A stretch of DNA of 64,000 nt from Chromohalobacter sp. 11-W (GTDB taxonomy: Bacteria > Pseudomonadota > Gammaproteobacteria > Pseudomonadales > Halomonadaceae), in NCBI RefSeq assembly GCF_029889905.1, contig NZ_JARANZ010000012.1:1-64000 (forward strand). The letters are read 5' to 3'. The notes beneath the pieces were generated by a model. It saw only the letters and a list, made by a program, of their open reading frames with translations. It did no database searches and had not been told where the DNA came from. Numbering within the stretch: the stretch's first letter is position 1; each line of letters starts with the position of its first letter. Below, piece by piece: positions 18,931-28,580 of this stretch. Made by a program: the position numbers and the translations under genes.

Positions 18931-20808
18931 TCACTCCTCCGGGCTACCGTACGACAAGCCTTCTAGAGACCAACCGGAGGCGCTGGAGTTATCATCGCCG
19001 TTGTCACCACTTCCGTCACCGCCTCCTGAGGTCGACCTGGGCACATACTCGATTTCCCCACCACCATCGACAGTAACGGTCTTACCTCTTGCCGAACCGC
19101 GTAGACCACCGCCGGCAGTGACAGAAACGTTGGCATACGGCGCATAAATATTTGCCAACGCCTGGGCACTGCCATCAATCAACACACCTCTACTATAAGA
19201 GTCACTATCCTTATGGTTGGAGTAAAGCGACAAGGTGGAACGGCCATTGGTCGTGGCCGGAACATCCGCCATTTGGGTGGAGCTCTTGATATGAGTCTCG
19301 CCGGTCACGAAGATCGTCAGCGTACTGCCTGGATCGATAGTAAGCCCTTTTCCTCCACCGGAGCCCAGAGTGAGGTCACCATCGACCAGCAACACCACGT
19401 CGCCGCCACTAACATTGAGCTCGCCATTCTTCTGGGTGAAATCCTTCGTGCGGATAACGGAAACAGGTTTGTCGAAGGTCGGCGCTTCAACCGTAGTTGC
19501 CTCCGCGAGGGTAACATCTTTCTGAACATTCCAGGTTTCATCAAACGCCGATAGGCCGCCGGGGGTCAGGGAAGCGTCCACCGTTGGATAACTACCAACC
19601 GTAATGTCTTTGTCAGCGCCGGTTTTATCGGTAGGAACGGCTGCAAGCAGATCACTCACCTCCATAGACAAGTTGTGGTTGCCGGAAAAAATTTTTGGAT
19701 CGCACTCACCACCACTTACAGGGGAGACAGATGTATGGCTACCGACCTTAACCGAACCACCAGCAAACTTATCGATCTCCTTTCCGTTTGCAGTATTGAC
19801 AGTCCCTTCCTGCGATTCGATATCGCCGCTCACGTAAGCCGAACTGTTGTCAAATATGACCTTACCACCTACCGAAACATTACCTGTGACCGTCGCAGCG
19901 TTGTTGAACTCAACATCACCGTTGGCCGAGACATTCCCCTTGGCAGGCGCCGAATTTTCAAAAAAAACGCTTCCCGTTGTAGCGATGGAGCCACCATAAG
20001 CATACCCCCCCCCTGCATCCAAAGTGATATCATCACCGGCAAGAATGTTGCCTGTGATGCTGCTATCGGTGTATAGCGTGCCCATTGTTGTCACGTTGCC
20101 ATCAACATTGGCATCACCGCTAAGCCTCACTCCGGCACCTGGCTGCAACGTTCGAACATTACCATTAATCCCCCCTCCGCCACTGACCTGAACCCCCTCG
20201 CAGCCGAGCAACACGTCTTGGTAGGCATCATTGGATTGCTCATCATTATTTATAGAGTAAATGGCCTGTAACACATCGCGCCCATTATTATCTTCGGAAG
20301 CGTCACTCTCATCATAGCCACTCAGCCTTTTCTCACCCCAAAAAATCACCTTCACTCTATCGCCTTCGAGCTTTACGACCTCTTTAATTCCTGCCCGAGT
20401 AAAAGCGTACTTAACATCTTCATCACCACCATCTTCATCCTGCTCCTCTTCCCCATTGCGCTCCCGTGCTCTTTCCTCACGTTCATCGCTAGGAAGCCAG
20501 TTATCGTCACCATCAAGGGGAAAAATGATCGTACCTTTCTCGGAATCACCAAGCCTGTCTTCCACTACTGCCCTAATATTTTCAGCCCACCCTGCCTTAT
20601 CATCACTTCTAGAGTCTTCTTCATAATTTTCAAAGCGCCGAAAAGCCTCGTCCGTGCCCGCTTCATAATTATTAGTGCGCACATAATTACCCGCTTGACG
20701 CTCTTGATATTTATTGACGGACATGCCGGAAATAACAGCCCCAGATGCCACCGTCAGCAGCATCATTCCCACGACGAGCACAAAGCCGGACTGTTTCGAT
20801 GCCTTCAT
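18931..20808 (-). CDS. Large PilX-like minor pilin with repetitive beta-rich body
   Basis: 625 residues, three times the size of ordinary PilX. The N-terminus (SGFVLVVGMMLLTVASGAVISG, then ERQAGNYVRTNNYEAGTDEAFRRFE) is PilX-like. A very acidic linker follows (about 100-160). From about 210 to 350 short Gly/Asn/Val units repeat (GNVTTMG, GNVSANGDV, GNVSVGGKV), a pattern typical of beta-solenoid folds. About 440-600 contains further beta-rich sequence ending in a Gly/Ser/Asp tail. It probably decorates or caps the pilus as an adhesin. The DNA is AT-richer than its surroundings and contains a G9 and a T8 tract. It ends a four-gene operon and overlaps its upstream neighbour by 4 bases. Confidence 0.75.
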   Translation of the reverse strand: MKASKQSGFVLVVGMMLLTVASGAVISGMSVNKYQERQAGNYVRTNNYEAGTDEAFRRFENYEEDSRSDDKAGWAENIRAVVEDRLGDSEKGTIIFPLDGDDNWLPSDEREERARERNGEEEQDEDGGDEDVKYAFTRAGIKEVVKLEGDRVKVIFWGEKRLSGYDESDASEDNNGRDVLQAIYSINNDEQSNDAYQDVLLGCEGVQVSGGGGINGNVRTLQPGAGVRLSGDANVDGNVTTMGTLYTDSSITGNILAGDDITLDAGGGYAYGGSIATTGSVFFENSAPAKGNVSANGDVEFNNAATVTGNVSVGGKVIFDNSSAYVSGDIESQEGTVNTANGKEIDKFAGGSVKVGSHTSVSPVSGGECDPKIFSGNHNLSMEVSDLLAAVPTDKTGADKDITVGSYPTVDASLTPGGLSAFDETWNVQKDVTLAEATTVEAPTFDKPVSVIRTKDFTQKNGELNVSGGDVVLLVDGDLTLGSGGGKGLTIDPGSTLTIFVTGETHIKSSTQMADVPATTNGRSTLSLYSNHKDSDSYSRGVLIDGSAQALANIYAPYANVSVTAGGGLRGSARGKTVTVDGGGEIEYVPRSTSGGGDGSGDNGDDNSSASGWSLEGLSYGSPEE

Positions 20809-21425
20809 CTTCCTACTCCTAACGCCGAAGTGGGGGCACGCGTGGCTAAACGGAATGACACACTTTTCTCATCACAACTTTCATCGTCCGGATCACATTT
20901 CAGGTCATAGTATTTAACAGTGACGGCAATACCGCTATTACTTTTTCCCGCCCCACATTGTTTTTCATCATCATAAGGTAAGCTGCAAAAATTAATTGAT
21001 GTTATTCCTACACTGCCTTTAGAAACGAGCGAAATAACCTCCACCTCTCTACCGCTCTTAAGCTTACATTTCAAAACCTGTTCATTATCACCGCTGTGCA
21101 CCGTCATCCACTCGACTTCCGCATCACCCTTATCAAACCCAGGGCATTTTATTCCCCTCACACCATCACCTGAATACGATTCTAAAGTTAGAGAATTTAG
21201 ACCTTTATTTATCTCAACCGATTTTGCCACCTTGACGGAAGAAGCTAGCGCCCGATGTATATACATCAGCTCGTCTTGCAGCTTATAATAGTTATCCCGC
21301 TGCTCACTAACACTACTGATCGCTTGGTAAGCCGTGATAGTACCACCGAGGATAACCAATCCAAGCAACATGCTGATCATCATTTCGATCAGCGTGAAGC
21401 CGCTTTGGCGTTGTCGATTATTCAT
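20805..21425 (-). CDS. PilW-like minor pilin, second cluster
   Basis: A 206-residue pilin-like protein with cleavage site SG|FTLIEMMISMLLGLVILGGTI and Glu5, followed by a coiled segment (SEQRDNYYKLQDELMYIHRAL) as in PilW. Four late Cys residues may form disulfides. Codon use is AT-rich, especially in the middle. Its stop overlaps the next start by 4 bases. The second-cluster copy is strongly diverged from pilW at 17127-17897. Confidence 0.8.
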   Translation of the reverse strand: MNNRQRQSGFTLIEMMISMLLGLVILGGTITAYQAISSVSEQRDNYYKLQDELMYIHRALASSVKVAKSVEINKGLNSLTLESYSGDGVRGIKCPGFDKGDAEVEWMTVHSGDNEQVLKCKLKSGREVEVISLVSKGSVGITSINFCSLPYDDEKQCGAGKSNSGIAVTVKYYDLKCDPDDESCDEKSVSFRLATRAPTSALGVGR

Positions 21426-21885
21426 CGATTGGCTCCGCTTCTTCCGGCGGCGACGACTTACATGGCAAGAAGGCCACCAAGTTCACGTGCGGAGGCTCAT
21501 AGTTTGCGTCATCCGGGTCTCCACGGCCCTGCCAAGTGATCTCCAGATCATAAAGGCCATTGCCGATATCTTTTCCACTGACAGTGGGCGAAGGCAGGCT
21601 ATCAACCTTAGCGACATCGCCCTGCCACTCACTCAAAAGCCCTTCAGGGCCCTCAAGCTTCTCACAAGCCTCATCACTATGCGCCCAGGCGCGTTCGTTC
21701 ATGTCGCGGACCATGATGGTGGCGAGTGTCGTATTAAGACTCTCGCGGGAAGCGTGCAGCGAATTAAGTTGCATGACGGCGAGCCCAAGCATGCCGACGG
21801 AGAGGATGGTCAATGCCACCAACACCTCGATCAGACCAAAGCCGTGTTGGCCACGGGGGGGACGATACACCGGCGATTCCATCAC
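21418..21885 (-). CDS. PilV-like minor pilin, second cluster
   Basis: A 155-residue protein with the PilV signature G|FGLIEVLVALTILSVGMLGLAVMQLNSLHASRESL after a 15-residue leader. GTG at 21885 (GGGG 8 bases upstream) or ATG at 21882 could start it; both overlap the stop of the preceding gene. It overlaps the following gene by 8 bases. The C-terminus is Pro/Glu-rich. Confidence 0.83.
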   Translation of the reverse strand: MMESPVYRPPRGQHGFGLIEVLVALTILSVGMLGLAVMQLNSLHASRESLNTTLATIMVRDMNERAWAHSDEACEKLEGPEGLLSEWQGDVAKVDSLPSPTVSGKDIGNGLYDLEITWQGRGDPDDANYEPPHVNLVAFLPCKSSPPEEAEPIDE

Positions 21886-22391
21886 GAGTCACACCCCTTG
21901 CCTGACTCCGCGACATAGGCGCGTCCGATCGCACTCATGCATATCCGCGAGACTTTCGGCAGCCCCGCATGACTGAGTAGCCATTCGCCACCAGCATCGG
22001 GATATCCCAGGTCATCGAAAGTGACTTCATCGGCGGGCTGGGCGTTCTTGTCTCCTACGCTGAGCTGGTCAGGTAGCGGCTGGTGGACGGCGATAGGGTT
22101 CTCACTATCCCCTTCAACCTCTATACGCCAGCCTTGCGCCCAGTCATCGTCTTCGACTGCGCTCATCGTGACCTCGGCTTCGCGCATGATGGCTTCGCCG
22201 CGTGCCAGACGCAGCGCGGCGACCAGTTCGTTGCTGGCGTCGGTGAGCTGTTGCTGCTGGCGCAAGGACTGAAAGCTGGGCACGGCGATGCTTGCCATGA
22301 TCGCGAAGATCACCAGCACGATCAGCAACTCAAGGAGAGAAAAACCACGGCTATGCGACACGTGGCGAAGGCGATAAGCACGATGCGGCAC
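21882..22391 (-). CDS. GspH/FimT-type minor pseudopilin, second cluster
   Basis: A 169-residue protein with cleavage site RG|FSLLELLIVLVIFAIMASIAVPSF and the FimT/GspH pattern LVAALRLARGEAIMREAEVTM. It starts at GTG 22391, supported by AGGAAG 6 bases upstream. First gene of the second minor-pilin operon (fimT-pilV-pilW-pilX order). It lies just downstream of ispH, where Pseudomonas also keeps its minor pilin operon. Confidence 0.85.
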   Translation of the reverse strand: MPHRAYRLRHVSHSRGFSLLELLIVLVIFAIMASIAVPSFQSLRQQQQLTDASNELVAALRLARGEAIMREAEVTMSAVEDDDWAQGWRIEVEGDSENPIAVHQPLPDQLSVGDKNAQPADEVTFDDLGYPDAGGEWLLSHAGLPKVSRICMSAIGRAYVAESGKGCDS

Positions 22392-22432
22392 GTACGACTT
22401 CCTGATCGGTGAGGCGGTGCGTTACGTACGCG

Positions 22433-22453
22433 GCATGGGGCGGCACCCCATGC
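22433..22453. other. Hairpin between ispH and the pilin cluster
   Basis: A perfect 8-bp stem GCATGGGG / CCCCATGC with a CGGCA loop lies about 70 bases past the ispH stop. There is no T run on either side, so its role as a terminator is uncertain. Confidence 0.45.
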
Positions 22454-22521
22454 GCTTTGTCAATGTAGCGTACTTTGCAACGAATTGTAACGCTCACATC
22501 ACATCGAAGGAACGACGCTTC

Positions 22522-23475
22522 TCACGTGCTGGCGATCACCTGCTCGCGCAGTTCTTTGGGCATGGAGAAGACGATGTCTTCCGCCTGCCCGGCGAGTTCA
22601 TTGGGATCCTCGGCACCCAGCGACTTGAGCCGGTCGATAACCGCCTGGACGAGGACTTCCGGTGCGCTGGCACCGGCCGTGATGCCGATGGTGCCCACGC
22701 CGTCCACCCATTCGGGGCGAATCTGCTCAGCAGTATCGATCAAATACGCCGGCGTGCCGGTACGCTCTGCCAATTCCCGCAGGCGGTTGGAATTGGAACT
22801 GTTGGGGCTGCCGACCACGAGCACTAGGCCGCTTTCGCTAGCCAGTTCACGCACCGCGTCCTGACGGTTCTGGGTGGCGTAGCAGATGTCGTCCTTGCGC
22901 GGCCCGTCTATTTGCGGAAACTTTTCGCGCAGGGCGTCGATGACCCTTGAGGTGTCATCCATGGAGAGCGTGGTCTGGGTAACGAACGCCAGCCGCTCGG
23001 GATCGTTGACCTCGAGATTTGCCACGTCCTGCTCGTCCTCGACGAGGTGGATCTGGCCGCCGAAGGACGTATCGTAGCGCCCCATGGTGCCCTCGACCTC
23101 GGGATGGCCGGCATGCCCGATGAGCACGCACTCCTGGCCACGCTTGGCGTAGCGCAGGACTTCCATATGCACCTTGGTGACCAGCGGGCAGGTAGCGTCG
23201 AAGATACGCAATCCACGCCGCTCGGCCTCTTGCTGGACCGCGCGCGACACGCCGTGGGCGGAGAAGATGACGATCACGTCGTCGGGGATTTCATGCAACT
23301 CCTCGACGAATACCGCCCCGCGCTCGCGCAGGCTATCCACCACGAAGCGGTTATGGACGACTTCGTGACGCACGTAGATGGGCGGCCCGAACACATCGAG
23401 CGCGCGATTGACGATCTCGATGGCGCGGTCGACGCCGGCACAGAAACCGCGTGGATTGGCCAGCTTGATTTGCAT
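22522..23475 (-). CDS. ispH: 4-hydroxy-3-methylbut-2-enyl diphosphate reductase
   Basis: The last enzyme of the MEP pathway, a [4Fe-4S] protein that makes IPP and DMAPP. Cluster-binding Cys residues are visible at C12 (RGFCAG), C96 (DATCPLVTK) and near 197 ([10 protein letters not shown]). The active-site Glu of the TTLS-D region and the HxG motif [11 protein letters not shown] are present. 317 residues is typical. Last gene of the murJ-ribF-ileS-lspA-fkpB-ispH series, with 61 bases between it and fkpB. Confidence 0.96.
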   Translation of the reverse strand: MQIKLANPRGFCAGVDRAIEIVNRALDVFGPPIYVRHEVVHNRFVVDSLRERGAVFVEELHEIPDDVIVIFSAHGVSRAVQQEAERRGLRIFDATCPLVTKVHMEVLRYAKRGQECVLIGHAGHPEVEGTMGRYDTSFGGQIHLVEDEQDVANLEVNDPERLAFVTQTTLSMDDTSRVIDALREKFPQIDGPRKDDICYATQNRQDAVRELASESGLVLVVGSPNSSNSNRLRELAERTGTPAYLIDTAEQIRPEWVDGVGTIGITAGASAPEVLVQAVIDRLKSLGAEDPNELAGQAEDIVFSMPKELREQVIAST

Positions 23476-23536
23476 GCTTACCTCGCCTCGATGCGCCGTG
23501 GCATCGTATCGATGGGCGGCGTGCGCCCGTCAAAAC

Positions 23537-23980
23537 TTAATGGGTCGTGGCCGGACGAACCTCGATCACTTCCACCTCGAAGGTCAGGGTACGCCCCGCC
23601 AGCGGGTGATTGAAGTCTACATCGACATTACGCTCGTCGATCTCGGCGATGACGCCGGGCAACTCGCCGCCGCCCGGGTCGGTGAAAGACATCATCGTGC
23701 CGACCTCGAGCTCGTCGTCGAACTGGTCGCGCGGCAGGCGCTGCACGTTCTGCGGATTGTGCTGACCGAAGCCGTGCTCGGGGGTAATGGTAAAACGGCC
23801 AGTCTCGCCATCGGTCATGCCCTTGAGCGGGGTCTCGAACCCCGGCGGCAGATTACCATCGCCGACCTGGAACGTCGCCGGTGCCTTGTCGCGGGTGGAG
23901 TCGATCACCGTCTCGTCTTCCAATTTGACGGTGAAATGCAACGTCACTTCCATCCCATCGCCGATGCGGTACTCACTCAT
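23537..23980 (-). CDS. fkpB: FKBP-type peptidyl-prolyl cis-trans isomerase (SlpA type)
   Basis: A 147-residue SlpA/FkpB-family isomerase: FKBP core split by an IF (insert-in-flap) chaperone domain. Segments VIDSTRDKAPATFQVGDG, PPGFETPLKGM and FNHPLAGRTLTFEVEVIEV are typical. It assists folding in the cytoplasm and is also found on ribosomes. Its start overlaps the lspA stop by 4 bases. Same gene order as in E. coli (lspA-fkpB-ispH). Confidence 0.93.
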   Translation of the reverse strand: MSEYRIGDGMEVTLHFTVKLEDETVIDSTRDKAPATFQVGDGNLPPGFETPLKGMTDGETGRFTITPEHGFGQHNPQNVQRLPRDQFDDELEVGTMMSFTDPGGGELPGVIAEIDERNVDVDFNHPLAGRTLTFEVEVIEVRPATTH

Positions 23981-24522
23981 GGGGCATCTCTCTTATCGGA
24001 TGTTGCCGTGTGTCGTCGGCCGTCACGCAGGGAGGCCAGAATCAAGCCAATGGCTCCCAAGGTGATGGCGGTATCGGCCAAGTTAAAGGCGGGAAAGTAA
24101 TTTCCCTGCCAATGAAACGACAGAAAGTCGACCACATAGCCATGCACCAGGCGATCGTAGAGATTGCCCAACGCCCCGCCGATCACGAGTGCGATGGCTG
24201 CCGCCGAGAGACGTTCATCGGCTTTGAGACGCGTCAACCACACGGTCAAGCCAATGCTCACGCCGATGGCGATGGCCGCGAACAACCAGCGCTGCCACCC
24301 AGCGTGATCGGCTAGAAAGCTGAACGCCGCACCCGTGTTGTGCAGCAGCGTGAAGTTGAACACCGGCAATAACTCGACCGGCTGTGCATAGATCAAATAC
24401 GTGCTGGCGAGCAGCTTGCTGCCCAGGTCCAGCACGATCACCAATAGCGCCAGCCACAGCCAGCGCAAGGGCCGCTGCATGGGCGGCGATACCGGTCGAT
24501 CAGGCGTTGCAGCGTCGTTCAT
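23977..24522 (-). CDS. lspA: Lipoprotein signal peptidase II
   Basis: An inner-membrane aspartyl protease that removes signal peptides from prolipoproteins such as BamD. It has four transmembrane helices and conserved blocks FNFTLLHNTGAAFSFL, GGALGNLYDRLVHGYVVDFL and FPAFNLADTAITLGA; the catalytic Asp pair lies in NLYDR and NLAD. The N-terminal tail of about 20 residues before the first helix is slightly long. GAGG precedes the ATG. Confidence 0.95.
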   Translation of the reverse strand: MNDAATPDRPVSPPMQRPLRWLWLALLVIVLDLGSKLLASTYLIYAQPVELLPVFNFTLLHNTGAAFSFLADHAGWQRWLFAAIAIGVSIGLTVWLTRLKADERLSAAAIALVIGGALGNLYDRLVHGYVVDFLSFHWQGNYFPAFNLADTAITLGAIGLILASLRDGRRHTATSDKRDAP

Positions 24523-24587
24523 TCGAGCCTCTCATGTCATGACCAAGCGGCGCTATGATCCAGGGTGCGTCATCAGGCATCGCAGCT

Positions 24588-27428
24588 TCAGGCATAGCGG
24601 CGGACTTCGCCCGGCCCGTCGGGCAGGTTGCTCAAACAGCGACCGCACAGGTTCGGATCGGCGGCATGCGTCCCAACATCTGCGCGATGATGCCAGCAGC
24701 GCTCGCACTTGGTGTGCGGACTTTCCATCACGCCCACTTTGAGACCATCGAGCTCGCTGGTCTCGGCCTCGTCGCTGCCCGCTGCGTTCAGCGACGCCAG
24801 GTGCACCTCGCTGGTCAACAGCACGAAACGTAGTTCATCGCCGAGCTGAGACAAGGTTTCGCGCAAGCCGTCGTCGGCGTAGAGCGTGACCTCGGCGGCG
24901 AGGCTATTGCGGATCACCTTGGCGTTACGCGCGTCTTCCAGGCACTTGTTGACCGCCTGCTTGACCTCGAGCACCCGCGACCAAAACTCACGCCCCATCA
25001 CGGCATCCGCCTTCAGAGTCGCCAGATGCGGATAGTATTCCTCCAGCAGCACGCTATCGCCGCGCGTGCCGGGGATGGCCTCGTAGATTTCCTCGGCGGT
25101 GAAGGACAGAATCGGCGCCACCCAACGCACCAGCGCCTCGACCACATGATAGAGCGCCGTCTGGCAGCTGCGCCGCGCGAGCGAGTCAGCCTGGGTGGTG
25201 TACTGGCGATCCTTGATCACATCCAGATAGAAGCCGCCCAGCTCGTGCGCGCAGAAGTCATGCACCTGCTGGTAGACGTCACGGAAGCGGTAGTCGTCAT
25301 AGGCCGTCTGCATGCGCTGCTGAAGCTGTGCGGCGCGATCCACCGCCCACTGATCCAGGGCCAGCATATCCTCGAACGCCACAGCATCACGCGCGGGATC
25401 GAAGCCATTCAAGTTGGCCAGCAAGAAGCGCGCAGTGTTGCGAATGCGGCGATACACATCGGCGGTGCGCTTCAAGATCTCGTCGGAGACCGCCATCTCA
25501 CCGGAATAGTCGGTGGAAGCCACCCACAAGCGCAGAATATCGGCACCCAGCTTGTCCATCACCTGCTGCGGCGCGATGACGTTACCCATCGACTTGGACA
25601 TCTTGCGGCCCTTCTCGTCGACGGTGAAGCCGTGCGTCAAGAGCGCCTTGTAAGGCGCATGACCGTCGATGGCGCAACCGGTGAGCAGCGACGAATGGAA
25701 CCAGCCGCGATGCTGGTCGGAACCCTCGAGATACAGATCGGCGCGCGGCCCTTGTGGGTGTCCCAGCGAATGCGAGCCACGCAACACATGCCAATGCGTG
25801 GTGCCGGAATCGAACCACACATCCAGGGTATCGGTGACTTTCTCGTAGTCGCCGGCCTCGGAGCCCAGCAGCTCTTGTGCGTCGAGACGGAACCAGGCGT
25901 CGATACCCTCGGCCTCGACGCGCTTGGCGACGTCTTCCATCAGCTCGACGGTGCGCGGATGCCATTCCCCGGTCTGCTTGTGCAGGAAGAACGGAATCGG
26001 CACGCCCCAGTTGCGCTGCCGTGAGATGCACCAGTCGGGACGGTTGGCGATCATCGAGTGCAGCCGCGCCTTGCCCCAGGCGGGGACGAACTGCGTCGCC
26101 TCGACGCCTTCCAATGCGCGCTGACGCAAGGTGCGCCCCGTATCGTCCTCGCGGTCCATGCCCACGAACCACTGGGCTGTGGCGCGGTAGATGACCGGCG
26201 TCTTGTGGCGCCAGCAGTGCATGTAGCTGTGGGTGATCGGCGTGTGCACCATCAGCGCGTTCACTTCACGCAGCTTGTCGACGATCTGAGGATTGGCCTT
26301 CCAGATCATCATCCCGCCGAAGAACGGCAAATCATCGCGGTACACGCCATTGCCCTGCACCGGGTTGAGCATGTCATCGAAGCTCATGCCGTGCTCGCGA
26401 CAGGTCATGAAGTCATCCAGGCCGTACGACGGCGCCGAGTGGACGATCCCCGTGCTACCTTCTTCCACGGTCACGTAATCGGCGAGATACACCGGCGCCA
26501 CGCGCTCATAGAACGGGTGCTGGAAAGTGATGAATTCCAGCGCCGCGCCCGTGGTCGTGGCCACGACATCGCCCTCGAGGCCATAGCGCGCCAGGCAACT
26601 TTCGACCAGCTCTTCGGCGAGCACCAGCAACCGCTCGCCGGTATCGACCAGCGCGTAGGTGACGTCGGGATGCACGTTGAGCGCCTGGTTGGCGGGAATG
26701 GTCCACGGCGTGGTGGTCCAGATGACGATCGCCGCCGGCTTGTCGAGCGACGTGAGCCCAAACGCCGTCGCTAGCTTGGCGGGCTCGGCGGCGGTGAAGG
26801 CGACATCGATGGCATCGGACTTCTTGTCGGCGTACTCGACCTCGGCCTCGGCCAGGGCTGAGCCACAATCGAAGCACCAGTTGACCGGCTTCAAGCCCTT
26901 GAAGACGTAGCCGCCCTCGACCATCTTGGCCAGCGCGCGGATCTCACCCGCCTCGTTGGCGAAGTCCATGGTCCGGTAGGGGTGCTCCCAGTCGCCGATC
27001 ACGCCCAGGCGCACGAAGTCGGTCTTCTGCGCTTCGATCTGCGCCCCCGCGTACTCGCGACATAGATCGCGTGCTTCACCGGCGCCGAGATGCTTGCCGT
27101 GAGTGGTCTCGACCTTGTGCTCGATGGGCAAGCCGTGACAGTCCCAGCCGGGCACGTAGGGCGCATCGTATCCTGCCAGTGCCTTCGACTTGACGACGAT
27201 GTCCTTGAGAATCTTGTTGACGGCATGACCGATGTGAATGCTGCCGTTGGCGTAGGGAGGGCCATCGTGCAGCACGAAGCTCTCACGGCCGGCACGCGCT
27301 TCGCGCAGGCGCTCGTAGAGGTTCATGTCCTGCCATTGCGATACCCGCCCCGGCTCACGCTTGGGCAACATGCCGCGCATGGGGAAGTCGGTTTCGGGGA
27401 GGTTCAGGGTATGTTTGTAATCGCTCAT
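24588..27428 (-). CDS. ileS: Isoleucyl-tRNA synthetase
   Basis: A class I aminoacyl-tRNA synthetase of 946 residues. The HIGH signature appears as HIGH in [16 protein letters not shown] and the KMSKS loop as [11 protein letters not shown]. The CP1 editing domain (about 190-400) is complete, and the C-terminal zinc site CERCWHH...CGRC is present, as in the bacterial E. coli-like type rather than the pseudomonic-acid-resistant type. It lies between ribF and lspA, the conserved gammaproteobacterial order. Confidence 0.97.
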   Translation of the reverse strand: MSDYKHTLNLPETDFPMRGMLPKREPGRVSQWQDMNLYERLREARAGRESFVLHDGPPYANGSIHIGHAVNKILKDIVVKSKALAGYDAPYVPGWDCHGLPIEHKVETTHGKHLGAGEARDLCREYAGAQIEAQKTDFVRLGVIGDWEHPYRTMDFANEAGEIRALAKMVEGGYVFKGLKPVNWCFDCGSALAEAEVEYADKKSDAIDVAFTAAEPAKLATAFGLTSLDKPAAIVIWTTTPWTIPANQALNVHPDVTYALVDTGERLLVLAEELVESCLARYGLEGDVVATTTGAALEFITFQHPFYERVAPVYLADYVTVEEGSTGIVHSAPSYGLDDFMTCREHGMSFDDMLNPVQGNGVYRDDLPFFGGMMIWKANPQIVDKLREVNALMVHTPITHSYMHCWRHKTPVIYRATAQWFVGMDREDDTGRTLRQRALEGVEATQFVPAWGKARLHSMIANRPDWCISRQRNWGVPIPFFLHKQTGEWHPRTVELMEDVAKRVEAEGIDAWFRLDAQELLGSEAGDYEKVTDTLDVWFDSGTTHWHVLRGSHSLGHPQGPRADLYLEGSDQHRGWFHSSLLTGCAIDGHAPYKALLTHGFTVDEKGRKMSKSMGNVIAPQQVMDKLGADILRLWVASTDYSGEMAVSDEILKRTADVYRRIRNTARFLLANLNGFDPARDAVAFEDMLALDQWAVDRAAQLQQRMQTAYDDYRFRDVYQQVHDFCAHELGGFYLDVIKDRQYTTQADSLARRSCQTALYHVVEALVRWVAPILSFTAEEIYEAIPGTRGDSVLLEEYYPHLATLKADAVMGREFWSRVLEVKQAVNKCLEDARNAKVIRNSLAAEVTLYADDGLRETLSQLGDELRFVLLTSEVHLASLNAAGSDEAETSELDGLKVGVMESPHTKCERCWHHRADVGTHAADPNLCGRCLSNLPDGPGEVRRYA

Positions 27429-27437
27429 AGCGGAAGG

Positions 27438-28505
27438 TCAGCCATCGTCTTGGTCGGCCGGGCGAGCGCCGGCCGAGGAGTCGGAAGTCGAAGGCTCGGG
27501 CGCCAGGGGCGCCGAGGCCAGCGGATAAGTCCAGCCAGTCGAAGCACACGGCAGCTCGAGTGCAGCCGCATCGAGCGGTGTCGCCGTGCGGAAGTAGCGA
27601 CGTGCCTGCGCCAGGTCGGCATGAATCTGACGCGTCAGGGCCTCCAGCCCCGCAAAATTGACCTCGCCTCTCAGCCGCGCGCAGGGCACGACTGTGAGAC
27701 GTTGGCCATAGAGGTCACCCTCGAAATCGAACAGATGCACCTCCAACACCGGCCGCGAGCTGCCTACCGTCGGCCGCCAGCCTATATTGGCCGCCCCCGG
27801 CAGCTCGCGGCCATCGGGCAACCGCGTGACGCAGGCATAGATACCGCGTAATGCCAGGGAACGCGACGTCAACGGCAGATTAGCGGTGGGCACGCCGATG
27901 GTGCGCCCCAACTGCCGGTCGGCAACCACACGCCCCGAGAGTTGATAGGGGCGCCCTAACAGCCGCGTGGCCTGAGCGAAATTGCCGCTGGCCAGCAAGG
28001 TGCGTATCCGGGTACTCGAGACGCGATCGTCGTCGAGGGCAAAAGTACGCGTATGCTCGACCTCAAAACCACAACGTTCGCCCACGCGTTGCAGCAACGC
28101 GAAATCGCCCGCCCGGTCACAGCCGAAACGAAAGTCGTCACCCACGACGAGATGCTTGACGCCCAGGCCGCGGATCAGCACGCGCTCGATGAACTCGTCG
28201 GCCGTCAGACTTCGCAGAGCGGCATTGAAGGGCAGGCAAACGACGCGCTCGGCACCGTATTCGGCCAGCAGCTCGACCTTGTCGCGCAGCCGGCTCAAAC
28301 GAGGCGGTGCCTGCTCGCCGGCAAAATACTCGCGTGGCTGGGGCTCGAAGACGACCACCGTCATCGGCAACCCCAACGCCGTGGCGCGACTCTTGAGCTG
28401 ATCGAGGATCGCCTGATGGCCGCGATGTACGCCATCGAAATTGCCGATCGTCGCCACGCACGGGCCCGCCTCGCGCAGATTGTGCAGTCCTCTGATCAGT
28501 TCCAT
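27438..28505 (-). CDS. ribF: Bifunctional riboflavin kinase / FAD synthetase
   Basis: Phosphorylates riboflavin to FMN and adenylates FMN to FAD. N-terminal nucleotidyltransferase: IGNFDGVHRGHQ, VVFEPQPREYF, GDDFRFGCDRAGDF and SSTRIR. C-terminal flavokinase (about 185-310): GRTIGVPTANL and NIGWRPTV. A Ser/Pro/Glu-rich tail of about 35 residues extends beyond the usual C-terminus. It starts 75 bases past murJ and ends 9 bases before ileS. Confidence 0.96.
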   Translation of the reverse strand: MELIRGLHNLREAGPCVATIGNFDGVHRGHQAILDQLKSRATALGLPMTVVVFEPQPREYFAGEQAPPRLSRLRDKVELLAEYGAERVVCLPFNAALRSLTADEFIERVLIRGLGVKHLVVGDDFRFGCDRAGDFALLQRVGERCGFEVEHTRTFALDDDRVSSTRIRTLLASGNFAQATRLLGRPYQLSGRVVADRQLGRTIGVPTANLPLTSRSLALRGIYACVTRLPDGRELPGAANIGWRPTVGSSRPVLEVHLFDFEGDLYGQRLTVVPCARLRGEVNFAGLEALTRQIHADLAQARRYFRTATPLDAAALELPCASTGWTYPLASAPLAPEPSTSDSSAGARPADQDDG

Positions 28506-28580
28506 GTGCCGTTCATATGCCGGTGAAACGTTCGATTATAACCAAGGGGGCCACGACTGACAGCCATGACTGCCCTCCCA

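Noticed and set aside
18931-20808. CRISPR array or tandem DNA repeat in the repetitive PilX-like gene
   Set aside because: The repeats are short, degenerate protein motifs; the DNA has no regular identical repeat-spacer units.
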